DNA from: SPDF01 sp963699825
Lineage (GTDB): Bacteria; Gemmatimonadota; Gemmatimonadetes; Gemmatimonadales; GWC2-71-9
Reading direction: 5' to 3'
Length of the DNA stretch: 64,000 bases
Assembly: GCA_963699825.1 (NCBI GenBank)
Contig: CAVOVI010000001.1
Span: 434,001-498,000 of the forward strand
The notes below the pieces were generated by a model. The model saw only the letters and a list, made by a program, of their open reading frames with translations, had not been told where the DNA came from and made no database searches. Positions 1-13,037 of the stretch are shown here, piece after piece. Every line of letters begins with the position of its first letter. Position 1 is the first letter of the stretch. The translations under genes were made by a program, and so were the position numbers.

Positions 1-156
1 GACGGCCACCCCACCGATCGAAATCGTGGTGCCAAGGGAGGCCCCACGGCGCCCCCGCCGGCTCCGGAGGTACCGGACGGCGATCCGGCGCTCGAGCCGG
101 GACGGAAACCGGAAGAGCTCCCGAAAACTGACCGCCGGCGGTCCGGTGGGCTTCAT
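1..156 (-). CDS. LolC/FtsX-type ABC transporter permease, N-terminal fragment
   Basis: Only the first 52 codons are in the window; the gene runs off the left edge. The ATG at 156 overlaps the lysS stop by four bases (ATGA), so the two genes are translationally coupled. The fragment has a basic N-terminus with an ERRIAVRYLRSRRG stretch followed by a TTISIGGVAV stretch. This is the signature start of lipoprotein-releasing permeases (LolC/LolE), in which the basic segment precedes the first membrane helix. By family, such proteins move lipoproteins from the inner membrane to LolA using the LolD ATPase. The assignment rests on this short N-terminus only, so another MacB/FtsX-family permease is possible. 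Confidence 0.6.
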   Translation of the reverse strand, partial: MKPTGPPAVSFRELFRFPSRLERRIAVRYLRSRRGRRGASLGTTISIGGVAV

Positions 157-1662
157 TCTGGCCGCATCGCCGGGAACAGGATCACATCCCGAATCGACGG
201 CAGTCCGGTCAGAAGCACCAGCAGGCGGTCCACCCCCACGCCGAGTCCACCGGCGGGCGGCATGCCGTACTCCAGCGCGCGGATGTAGTCCGCGTCGTAG
301 GGCTGCGCTTCATCATCGCCGTCGGCCCGCTGCTTCGCCTGGTCCTCGAAGCGTCGCCGCTGCTCGTCGGGGTCGTTGAGCTCGCTGAAGGCGTTCCCGA
401 CCTCCCGGCCCAGGACAAAGAGCTCGAAGCGTTCGGTGAGCCGCGGATCGGCCCGGTGCGGCTTGGCGAGGGGCGAAAGCGCCACCGGGTAGTCGACCAG
501 AAAGGTCGGCTGTACCAGGTGCGGTTCGAGGAAGGCCTTGAACATCTCGTCCTGCAGCTTCCCGCCGCTGAAGGTGGCCGCTTCCTCCGCGGAGACGCCG
601 GTGCGCATGAGTCGCTCCCGCATCTCGGCGTCCGAGGCCTCGCAGACATCGAGCCCGCTCCGGAGCCGCACCCCTTCGACGAACGACACCCGGGGCCAGG
701 GCGGCGTGAAGTCGAGCACCTCGTCCCCGCGCTCGAGGCGGAGTGTGCCGCAACAATGCTCCACCAGGCCGCTCACCATCGCCTCGGTCAGGTCCATCAT
801 GTCGCGGTAGTCGGCGTAGGCCTGATAGCACTCCAGCATCGTGAACTCGGGATTGATGCGTCCGATCCATCCCCTCGTTCCGGAAGTCGTGGCCGATCTC
901 GTAGACGCGCTCGAGCCCACCGACGAGGAGTCGCTTGAGGTAGAGCTCGTCGGCGATGCGGAGGTAGAGCGGCATGTCGAGGGCGTTGTGATGCGTCACG
1001 AACGGCCGCGCGGTGGCCCCGCCATACAGCGGCTGGAGGATCGGCGTCTCCACCTCCAGGAACCCGCGCTCGTCGAGGAACTTCCGGAGCCAGGAGACGG
1101 CGCGCGCCCGGAGGCGGAAGACCTCGCGCACTTCCGGGTGCACCGCCAGGTCCGCGTAGCGCTGGCGGTAGCGCAGCTCCGGATCGGCCAGCCCGCCGAA
1201 GGTGACCGTCTCCCCCGCTTCCGTCACCTGCGTCTTGCCGCGTGGAAGCGGCCGGAGCGACTTGGCGAGGAGTTCAACGGCGGTCACCCGGACGGTGATT
1301 TCCCCGGTCCGGGTGCGGAAGAGCTTCCCGTGGACGCCGACGTGGTCGTCCAGGTCGAGCAATTGCACCAGTCCCCAGGCAGCGCCGAGCGCGTCCTGCC
1401 GGAAGTAGAGCTGGAGCCGCCCGGAAATATCCTCGACGTGGGCGAAGGCCGTCTTCCCCTGGCGTCGGTACGACACCAGGCGGCCGGCCACCGCGACGTC
1501 GGGGCCATCGTCGCCCATGGCGTCGTCATAGGCCGCGATGGCGGAGGCGGCGGTAAACGTCCGCTTGAACGAGTAGCCAAATGGCTCGATCCCGGCGGCA
1601 CGGAGCTCGTCGAGCTTGGCGCGGCGCGCCTCCTCCACGAACGAGCGGGTCTCATCCGTCAC
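153..1662 (-). CDS. lysS: Lysyl-tRNA synthetase, class II (frameshifted by one base)
   Basis: Charges tRNA-Lys with lysine in the cytoplasm. The start is a GTG at 1662, inside the prfB stop (GTGA overlap). The N-terminal OB-fold anticodon-binding domain is followed by class II motif 1 and motif 2 (the FRNEGMDRTH region) and, in the other frame, INPEFTMLECYQAYADY and the C-terminal motif 3 GVGVDRLLVLLTG. The reading frame breaks between FRNEGMDRTH and NPEFTM near position 855, where one extra base is present. Removing it gives a 502-residue protein, the normal LysS size, ending RPE. Both halves are well conserved, so this is treated as one gene with a probable sequencing error and not as a pseudogene. 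It is the middle gene of prfB-lysS-lolC. Confidence 0.93.
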
Positions 1663-2763
1663 GCGGCTGTCCCTCCGGCGCCCTTCAGGTACGCCTCAAT
1701 GAATTCGTCGATGTCGCCGTCCATCACCTTGTGCACGTCGGTCAGCTTCAACTCCGTCCGGTGGTCGTTGGCCATCGTGTAGGGCTGGAACACGTAGGAG
1801 CGGATCTGATGGCCCCAGGCGTTGTCGGTCTTGGTGGCCTCCACGATCGCCCGCGCCGCCTCCTGCTCCTCCAGCTCCCGCTGGTAGAGGGCCGCGCGCA
1901 GCATCTTCATCGCCGTCGCCTTGTTCTTCCCCTGGCTGCGCTCCTGCTGGCACGAGACCACGAGACCGCTCGGTTCATGTGTCAGGCGCACGGCGGAGGA
2001 GGTCTTGTTGACGTGCTGGCCGCCCGCGCCCGAGGCACGGAAGACGTCCATCCGGATGTCTTCTTCCCGCAGATCAACCTCGATCGTATCGTCGATGTCA
2101 GGGTACACGAAGACGGAGGCGAACGAGGTGTGCCGCCGGGCCTGCGAATCGTAGGGTGAGATGCGCACCAGGCGATGGACGCCCTTCTCGGCGCGCAGGT
2201 AGCCATAGGCGAACTCGCCGGTGATGCCCAGCGTGGCGGACTTGATCCCCGCCTCCTCGCCTTCGACCAGGTCGAGCACGCTGACCCCGTACCCATGCCG
2301 CTCCGCCCAGCGCACGTACATCCGCATCAACATCTCGGCCCAGTCCTGCGACTCCGTCCCCCCGGCGCCCGGGTGGATCGTCAGGATGGCGTCGCGCGCA
2401 TCGTCCGGGCCCTGGAGCATGCCGCGGACCTCGAGCGCAGTCGCGGCGGCCTCCAGGCGACCGATCTCCGCCTCGAGTTCGCCCGCCATCGCGTCGTCCG
2501 GTTCGGTGTCGAGCAGGGCCCCCATCTCGACCGCCTCGGCGAGACGCCCGGCCAGGTCGGCGAAGGGAGTGACCCACGACTTCAACTGCTTGATCTCCTG
2601 CACCACCGTGCGGGCTCGCTCCTGGTTGGACCAGAACGTCGGGTCCATCTGGGATGACTCGAGCTCGGACAGACGGGACTGCCTGGCGGTCACGTCAAAG
2701 AAATCTCCGCAGTTCGTCGGTCCGGGCCTGCAACGCGTCGAGTCGTTCGGTCACTCCTGCCAT
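1659..2763 (-). CDS. prfB: Peptide chain release factor 2 with programmed +1 frameshift
   Basis: Recognises UGA and UAA stop codons and releases the peptide. The gene starts at ATG 2763 and reads 22 codons to an in-frame TGA at 2697-2695. The site is CTT TGA C, preceded by a GGAG internal Shine-Dalgarno-like element about four bases upstream, the classic autoregulatory RF2 shift. In the +1 frame translation continues as LDVTARQSRLSEL and runs to the stop at 1659, giving about 367 residues, the family norm. The catalytic GGQ motif is present in ASGAGGQHVNKTSSAVRL. Low RF2 would favour the shift and raise RF2 synthesis. The downstream lysS start overlaps its stop. Unlike the other frameshifts in this window, this one is expected biology. 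Confidence 0.96.
2695..2708 (-). promoter_or_regulatory. RF2 programmed +1 frameshift site
   Basis: On the minus strand the sequence is GGAGATTTCTTTGA. GGAG acts as the internal Shine-Dalgarno element, CTT is the slippery codon and TGA is the stop sensed by RF2 itself. The arrangement matches the well-known prfB recoding signal (CTT TGA C). Confidence 0.92.
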
Positions 2764-2866
2764 ATCCACCCTCGGTCAGTCCATGGTGCCAGAAAACAGA
2801 AGGCGTGAAACGGGAACCGGTGCGCACACACGCCGCGGTTCCGCGTTTCACGCCGGGCGCGCTGCG

Positions 2867-3593
2867 TCAGAAAATCTTGCTGCCGTCCCCCAGGATCTCG
2901 TTCAGTGCATCGTTGAAATGCGTCGTCGACTCCGCGAGATCCTTCCCCACCTGGCCGGCATACTCTTCCCAGCTCTTCTTGATCTCTTCGTCGAAGATCT
3001 GCTTGAGTGTGCCGTGCCGAAGTCCCTCGAGCCGCTTCTCCGGGATGATACACGGCGATGTCGGAGACCAGCGCGCGCGCCAGTCGCCGCGCCTTCTGCC
3101 CCGGATCCTTCGAGAGGAAGGGGTTCACCGACGGCCGCGGCGATGAGGTCCGCTGCGCGGACGGGGTCGCGATGCTCACCGGGCGGGAGGAGAACGGCGG
3201 CCGCACATGTGGAGCGCCCGCCGCCGGGGCCGACGGATAGGTGGCCGGGGCCGGCCGCGCCGGCGTGGCCCTCGGCGGTGGCACCACGAAGGGCGGCGAC
3301 GCCGACCCGTGATCGGCAGGATGCACCGGGGCCGGCGCCGAGGCGCGCGGAGCGGGTGGAGGCGGAGGCGAGGCAGGGACCGGCGCTTCCTGCCGCTGAG
3401 GAACGGCGGGCGCTGGAGCCGGTGTGCTCGGGACCGGCGGCGCCGGCACCGGGCTGGCTGCGGGCGCCGTCGCCACCGATTCGACCCGGAAGACGGCACG
3501 GCAGACCGAGCAGCGCGCGCGCACGCCCCCGGCGGGGACCTTGGCGGGGTCCACCCGGAAGACGGTCGAGCAGCCTGGGCAGGTCACGTTCAT
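2867..3593 (-). CDS. Zinc-ribbon, proline-rich linker protein with conserved C-terminus (frameshifted)
   Basis: Starts at ATG 3593, 11 bases after the upstream gene's stop. Residues 1-35 form an MJ0042-type zinc ribbon with two CxxC pairs (CPGC and CSVC). Next comes a proline/alanine-rich segment of roughly 110 residues with no predicted fold. The C-terminal part begins FLSKDPGQKARRLARALVSDIAVYHP and, after one extra base near 3041-3044, continues in the other frame as EKRLEGLRHGTLKQIFDEE and on to EILGDGSKIF. The corrected protein has 241 residues. The charged, helical C-terminus is the most conserved-looking part, and I recall similar proteins in Gemmatimonadota. Function is unknown; a cytoplasmic regulatory or envelope-associated role is conceivable. 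Without the correction the frame would run on to 2751 with low-complexity arginine-rich sequence. Confidence 0.72.
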
Positions 3594-3603
3594 TGCAACG
3601 TCC

Positions 3604-4587
3604 TCATCGCTTTTCCCGGCCTTCGCCGGTGGCCGGCGATTCGCCCTCGGGCGCATGGCGGCGGTCCACGACAAATACCGACCCGGGGAGGGTCTTGGCG
3701 TAACTCTTCATTTCCGTCGCCAGTTCGCTCACCTGCGCCGGGTGCGCGAATCGGCGGTTCTTGTTCGTCACGATGCCGATCGAGAGCGTCATCAGCGGTA
3801 CACGGTGCAGCTGTCCCCGACGGTCCTTGCCGAAGAAATACCCCGCGCGCCGATCCTGGTCGTTGTACTGCAGCGGGATCAGCGTGTCGAAGACCGACAG
3901 GATCTCGCCACAGACATCGCCGACGTGCGCGGACGGGATGACGAAGATGAAATCGTCGCCGCCGATATGCCCGACGAACCCCGCCGAGCCCACCATCCCC
4001 CGCACCACGTCATGCAGGATGCGCGAGAGAATGAAGATGACGCGGTCGCCGTCGTAGTAGCTGTACCGGTCGTTGTACTCCTTGAAGTGGTCGAGGTCCG
4101 CGTAGCAGACGGCAAACTCGTCGCCCGACTCCAACTGCATCCGAATGGCCCGCTCGATTTCCGTCGTCCCGGGCAGCCGGGTCGAGGGATGCACCGAGAC
4201 GTCGCGTTCGGTCCGCAGGAGCATCGCGTCGAGCCGCGCCCGCTGCTCCGCCGGCGCAAAGACACCCGTGATGACCTCGTCGGCTCCGGCGGCGAACCAC
4301 TCCCCCACCTGATCCGGTGCGTGTGTCCCCGAGAGAACCACGGCCGGCACGATGGCCGTGAAGGCATCGGCCTTGAGACGACGCACCAGCGCCAGTCCCT
4401 CCGTGCCCGTCTCGTCGCCATCCAGAAAAATCAGGCAGGACGCCCCGCGAAGCACGATCGACTCGAGCTCTGCGCCGCCCTGAAACTCCTTGATCGGAAA
4501 GCCACGGGCCTCGGCCCAGCGCCGGAGAACTGCAGGCACTGGGCGCGCGTCCGGCGAATGGAAGAGAATCGTCGGGCGGTTACGCAC
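3604..4587 (-). CDS. Receiver-like plus GGDDF diguanylate cyclase-like protein
   Basis: Predicted signalling protein of 327 residues. Residues about 1-120 resemble a response-regulator receiver fold, with LIFLDGDETG at the expected phospho-acceptor strand and VVLSGTHAP at the following strand. Residues about 135-300 form a GGDEF-type domain, with YADLDHFKEYNDRY as the metal-binding region and GHIGGDDFIF as the signature loop. The third acidic position of the signature is D where active cyclases usually have E, so c-di-GMP synthesis is plausible but uncertain. The start chosen is GTG 4587, preceded by a GGGGTG element; a TTG at 4617 would add 10 residues. The zinc-ribbon gene begins 11 bases downstream, so the two are probably co-transcribed. 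Confidence 0.8.
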   Translation of the reverse strand: MRNRPTILFHSPDARPVPAVLRRWAEARGFPIKEFQGGAELESIVLRGASCLIFLDGDETGTEGLALVRRLKADAFTAIVPAVVLSGTHAPDQVGEWFAAGADEVITGVFAPAEQRARLDAMLLRTERDVSVHPSTRLPGTTEIERAIRMQLESGDEFAVCYADLDHFKEYNDRYSYYDGDRVIFILSRILHDVVRGMVGSAGFVGHIGGDDFIFVIPSAHVGDVCGEILSVFDTLIPLQYNDQDRRAGYFFGKDRRGQLHRVPLMTLSIGIVTNKNRRFAHPAQVSELATEMKSYAKTLPGSVFVVDRRHAPEGESPATGEGREKR

Positions 4588-4644
4588 CCAAGGCACCCCG
4601 TAAGAGTTTATCCACAACTAACTTAGGAGTCTGCTTCGGGGAAG

Positions 4645-6465
4645 TCAAATGAAATACGCCGCTATGCCGACCAGGACGTAGAGGGCAAGCAACTGCACCC
4701 CTTCGAACCAGTGCGACTCGCCGTCGAGGGTAATGAGCGCACTGACACCCGTCGCGAGCGCCAGCGCCAGGACCTCAAATGGCGTGAAGACGAGGTTCAT
4801 GTTCACCCCGATGAGCACGCCGATCGCGACCAGCGCCGGGGCGACAAAGAGGGCCACCTGGGTGCTCGATCCCATCGCGATCTGGATCGCGAGGTCGACC
4901 TTTCCCTTCCGGGCGACCACGACCGCCGCCGCGTGCTCCGCCGCGTTGCCGATGACCGGAATGATGATCAACCCGAGGAACGCCTGCGAAAAGACGCCCC
5001 CCTCGGTCATCGGGCCGATGGCGTGCACCAGGATCTCCGACAGCACCGCGATGCCGACGGTGGAGACGGCGAGCACCGCCAGCGCGCGCGGCACCCCCCA
5101 GACCGGATGCACCGTGGGATGCGGATCGCCACCCAGCAGTCTGCGGTGCGTCCGGAGCGAGAAGAGGAGCGACAGGAGGTAGACCACCCCCAGCACGATC
5201 GCCACCAATTCCGAGAGGTGCAGTTCCGCCAGGCGCGACGCGTCCGGGTGCGTCGCGTGGAAGAGCGCCGGGAAGACCAGCGCCGCCACCGCCAGCGCCA
5301 GCATCGCGCCGGCCATGCCGGCGGCGGTGCGATTGAACGCGAAGAGCGGCTTGTTCATGCCCGCCGCCATCAGCGACAGTCCGAGGATCAGCAGCAGGTT
5401 GCCGAGAATGCTGCCGATGATCGACGCCTTGACCAGCTCGATCAGCCCCGCCTGCAACGCGAAGATCGCGATGATCAGTTCGGCGGCGTTCCCAAAGGTG
5501 GCATTCAGGAGTCCGCCAACCGTCGGCCCGGTCCGCTCCCCCAGGTGCTCGGTGGCCTCGCCGAGATATTGGGCGAGCGGGAGGATCGCCAGGCAGGCGA
5601 GCGCGAAGACGATATACGGGTCCGCCCCCTGCCGGGCCATCCAGATGGCGGCCGGGACGGCGGGCAGGAGGAGATGCCGCAGCTTGAGGCGAAACGGATC
5701 GCCAACCACCGGGGCGACGCGGCGAGGGGGCGGTACGGCCGGCGGCGTGGCGGCTTCCGGTTCCGGGGCGCGGCGCGCGGAGCTCGGGCTCGCCGAGGCC
5801 TGAGCGGGCTTCCCCTCCGGCTTCCGGTCTCGGCGCTCTCGACCCCGCTCCGGAGTACTGGTGGCCCGCTTCTCCCGATCCCGGCCACGACCCCGTTCGC
5901 CCCGCTCGGGGCGCTCTGGCCGTTCCGCCGGGGCGACGGGGGTCTGAGCCACCGGTTCCGCCGGTTCCTCACCGGACTTGTCGCGCTGGCGATCCCGCTG
6001 CCGCTCCCGCGGGGCCGGCTTGTCCGACTCGCCGGCGTTGCCGCCCTGTTTGCGGCCTCCGCGATCCCCCTTCTTCTTGCCGCTTGCCTCGCGGAGGATG
6101 GCGGCCGCGATCCCCTTGTTCTCCCCCTGGAGGGCAGTGAGGAGATGCTCCGGCGTGATGGTCGATCCCCCCTGGCGGCCGGCCTCGGCGGCGGCTTCGT
6201 CCATGATCCGGCGCGCCCGGCTCGACAGCGCGAGACCGTCCTCGGGCGGCGCCCCCTTCTTCCCGGCGCTCATCAACCGCTTGCCCGCGTTCTCGACGTC
6301 CTTCGGCAGGAGGGCCGCCGCCTCAGGCGGGAGGCTCTCCTTTTCGCGCAACAGGGCGAGGAGGAGGTGCTCCGTGCCGATCTGGGCGTGGCCGAGGCGC
6401 TCGGCCTCTTCGCGGGCGGTGGCGAGAATGCGGCCCGCGCCCTCAGTGGATGCTGGTTCGGTCAT
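4645..6465 (-). CDS. Clp N-domain fused to a CAX-type Ca2+/H+ antiporter
   Basis: A 606-residue fusion. Residues about 1-130 are a double Clp N-terminal repeat (REEAERLGHAQIGTEHLLLA and, later, ARRIMDEAAAEA with ITPEHLLTAL), the domain ClpA/ClpC use to bind substrates and adaptors. A charged, low-complexity linker rich in R, E, K and P follows to about residue 270. The remainder is a calcium/proton exchanger with the two diagnostic acidic repeats: GNAAELIIAIFALQAG with SIIGSILGNLLLILGLSL, and GNAAEHAAAVVVARKG with IAMGSSTQVALFVAP. About ten or eleven membrane helices are apparent. The start is ATG 6465, 16 bases after the small zinc-ribbon gene. No AAA+ module is present. The antiporter is confidently assigned; the purpose of the Clp domain is unknown. 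Confidence 0.86.
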   Translation of the reverse strand: MTEPASTEGAGRILATAREEAERLGHAQIGTEHLLLALLREKESLPPEAAALLPKDVENAGKRLMSAGKKGAPPEDGLALSSRARRIMDEAAAEAGRQGGSTITPEHLLTALQGENKGIAAAILREASGKKKGDRGGRKQGGNAGESDKPAPRERQRDRQRDKSGEEPAEPVAQTPVAPAERPERPERGERGRGRDREKRATSTPERGRERRDRKPEGKPAQASASPSSARRAPEPEAATPPAVPPPRRVAPVVGDPFRLKLRHLLLPAVPAAIWMARQGADPYIVFALACLAILPLAQYLGEATEHLGERTGPTVGGLLNATFGNAAELIIAIFALQAGLIELVKASIIGSILGNLLLILGLSLMAAGMNKPLFAFNRTAAGMAGAMLALAVAALVFPALFHATHPDASRLAELHLSELVAIVLGVVYLLSLLFSLRTHRRLLGGDPHPTVHPVWGVPRALAVLAVSTVGIAVLSEILVHAIGPMTEGGVFSQAFLGLIIIPVIGNAAEHAAAVVVARKGKVDLAIQIAMGSSTQVALFVAPALVAIGVLIGVNMNLVFTPFEVLALALATGVSALITLDGESHWFEGVQLLALYVLVGIAAYFI

Positions 6466-6481
6466 GCGTCCCGGGGAATGG

Positions 6482-6652
6482 TCAGAGGGGCTTCGCTTCG
6501 TCGACGAGCATGACGGGGATTCCGTCTTCAACGGCGTAGACGAGCGCGCAGGCATGGCAGACGAGAGCCTCGGAGGGCTCCGTGCGATATTCGAGATCCC
6601 CCTTGCACTTGGGGCAAACGAGGATCTCAAGCAGTTCGGGTGCGAGGCTCAT
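6482..6652 (-). CDS. Trm112/YcaR-like small zinc-ribbon protein
   Basis: A 56-residue protein starting MSLAPELLEILVCPKCKGDL and ending MLVDEAKPL. It carries two CxxC pairs (CPKC and CHAC) and the VEDGIPVML segment typical of the Trm112 family (UPF0434, YcaR), small proteins known elsewhere as methyltransferase partners. It sits between era and the ClpN-CAX gene with gaps of 27 and 16 bases, so it is likely part of that operon. The partner here is not apparent. Confidence 0.85.
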   Translation of the reverse strand: MSLAPELLEILVCPKCKGDLEYRTEPSEALVCHACALVYAVEDGIPVMLVDEAKPL

Positions 6653-6679
6653 GGCGAATGGGGTTGGAGGGTGACCAGT

Positions 6680-7550
6680 TCAGGGCGCCGACGGATCATC
6701 GGGGAACCCGAGCCGAGCGAGTGAGGCGGCGTTTCGCCGCCAGTTGGGGAGCACCTTGACCCAGCAATCGAGGTAGACCGATCCGCCGAGGAGGGCCTCG
6801 AGGCGCGCGCGCGCACGCGAGCCGATGGCCTTGATCGTCCGACCACCCTGCCCGATGATCATCCCCTTCTGGCTCTCGCGCTCCACCAGCAACGTTACCC
6901 GAATGTACACCGGCGAGGAGTCCTCGCGAAACTCCTCGACCTCGGCGGTGAAGGCGTAGGGGAGCTCATCCTCGAGCAGCTCGAACGCCGCCTCCCGCAG
7001 ATACTCCACCACAAAGAACCGCAGTGGCTGTGTCCCGATGTCCTCGGGGTCGAACTCGAACTCCCCCTCGGGGAGCAGCGTCTTGATGCGAGCCAGCAGT
7101 TCCGGGATACCCTCCCCTGTTTCGGAGGAGACCAGGATGGCATCGGCGCCGAGGGCGGAACGGGCTGCGGGGGAGACAAGGTCCGCCTTGGTATAGACCG
7201 TCAGCACCGGTGCCTTCGGGGGACCCTCGAGCCCGGCCAGGGAGGCGAAGGGCGGCGCCGGGCCGGCGGGGGCGGGATGGAGGTAGACGATCGCGTGGGA
7301 GCGGGCCAGCTGCTCGAGCGCGGCGAGACGCATCCGGGCCTGCATCATGTAGCGGGGCTCGAGGAGGCCTGGCAGGTCGTGAAAGACGTACTGGGTGTCG
7401 CCCTCGGTCCGGAGTCCGACGGTCGGCATCCGGGTCGCCTGCGGCTTGGGGGAGACGATGGCGAGGTGTTGCGCCCACCAGGGTGTTGAGGAGGGATGAC
7501 TTGCCGACGTTGGGAATGCCGGCGAGGGCGATGTGTCCGGTTTTCGGCAT
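6680..7550 (-). CDS. era: GTPase Era (frameshifted by one base)
   Basis: GTPase that binds the 16S rRNA 3' end and assists 30S maturation. It starts at ATG 7550. G1 is GIPNVGKSS, switch I is LAIVSPKPQATR, G3 is DLPG and G4 is TKAD; a C-terminal KH domain holds GMIIGQGGRTIKAIG. The frame breaks after NTLVG near 7472, where one extra base is present; removing it yields a normal 289-residue Era. The DLPG form of G3 (usual DTPG) is visible. It lies just downstream of the rrn terminator and is the first gene of a minus-strand cluster. A dedicated promoter is not obvious in the short gap at 7551-7611. Confidence 0.92.
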
Positions 7551-7611
7551 GGTGGAAAGGTAGCGCCTTTCGCCAGCGGGGCCGCGGGGCCGGGTGTGGT
7601 GGAACGCACAA

Positions 7612-7638
7612 CGCCCGGACTCGAAGGAGCCCGGGCGC
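7612..7638 (-). terminator. Terminator of the rrn operon
   Basis: Perfect GC-rich hairpin just downstream of the 5S gene (minus strand: CGCCCGGGCTC, loop CTTC, GAGTCCGGGCG with one mismatch), followed by TTGT. Its position between the 5S gene and era fits transcription termination of the rRNA operon. Confidence 0.75.
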
Positions 7639-7650
7639 TGTGAAAGGGAT

Positions 7651-7768
7651 GGCTGGCGACGGTCTACTCTCCCAGGCCCTCTCGAGCCAAGTACCATCGA
7701 CGCTACAGGGCTTAACTGCCGTGTTCGGAATGGGAACGGGTGTGGCCCCTGCGCGCTAGTCGTCAGCC
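7651..7768 (-). rRNA. rrf: 5S ribosomal RNA
   Basis: About 118 bases. The ends pair (GGCTGACGAC with GTCGCCAGCC), and the conserved core CACACCCGTTCCCATTCCGA and the GAGAGTAG segment are present. It follows the 23S gene by about 90 bases, as the last gene of the rrn operon. Confidence 0.95.
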
Positions 7769-7855
7769 AATCTGAGGGCTCCCGGCGTACCGGGAGCCAG
7801 CAACTTGGCAATTGAGTGATGGATGTGTTTGTCATGCGGGAAACAACTTGGAGAG

Positions 7856-12528
<4,673 letters not shown>

Positions 12529-12669
12529 GAATTTAGATCGACTCATGCCGAACGACTGTGTTCTTGTCGTCCGAATCAATGGTCAGAGTATTTGTACCCA
12601 TCCCCGGCCGACCTCTGCGCCGTCCGGATCATAGGGTCCGCACTCCGATCACCTCTGGTTCACATCATT

Positions 12670-12681
12670 TGTCAAAGAGCA
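12670..12681 (-). promoter_or_regulatory. boxA antitermination element in the rrn leader
   Basis: TGCTCTTTGACA on the minus strand, identical to the spacer copy, located between the promoter and the 16S gene. Confidence 0.82.
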
Positions 12682-12722
12682 TTCGTAACATTCTCATCTC
12701 GCCGATTATTGGCGAGCCCCCA

Positions 12723-12751
12723 ATCTTAGTCGGTGTCTGTCGGGGAGTCAA
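12723..12751 (-). promoter_or_regulatory. rrn operon promoter (sigma70 type)
   Basis: On the minus strand TTGACT and TAAGAT are separated by exactly 17 bases. The predicted start is near 12716, about 190 bases before the 16S gene, with boxA in between. The region from 12752 to 13037 upstream holds no gene; nothing else is recognised in it. Confidence 0.8.
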
Positions 12752-13037
12752 GGGGAAGCAACCAGCGGTGTTTAGCACCTGCCTGAGCCACCCAAACCAC
12801 CCTGCCCCCAACACCTTACCCGACCTCGAGGGGAGGGCAAACCTAAGCGCCCTCCGGACGCCACGCAAGGGGCCGCCACACCCCGGTTTCGGGGCCTCTT
12901 CTCCCCGCGATCGCCGCCCGCGCCGAAGCCCATCTTCCCCGCTCTCCATCCGCGTGTCCCCCAACGCAACCGCGGGGCGGCAAGCAGCCCCCTGGCCACT
13001 CCCGCCCCGCTGCCTCCCGGCCCCGCTGTCCCGCCAG

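Noticed and set aside
153..1662. lysS and the other broken genes as pseudogenes
   Set aside because: Both sides of every break are highly conserved with intact active-site motifs, and the genes are essential or operon-internal.
4711..6513. Plus-strand open frame of 600 codons
   Set aside because: Antisense to the ClpN-CAX gene, with no recognisable motif.
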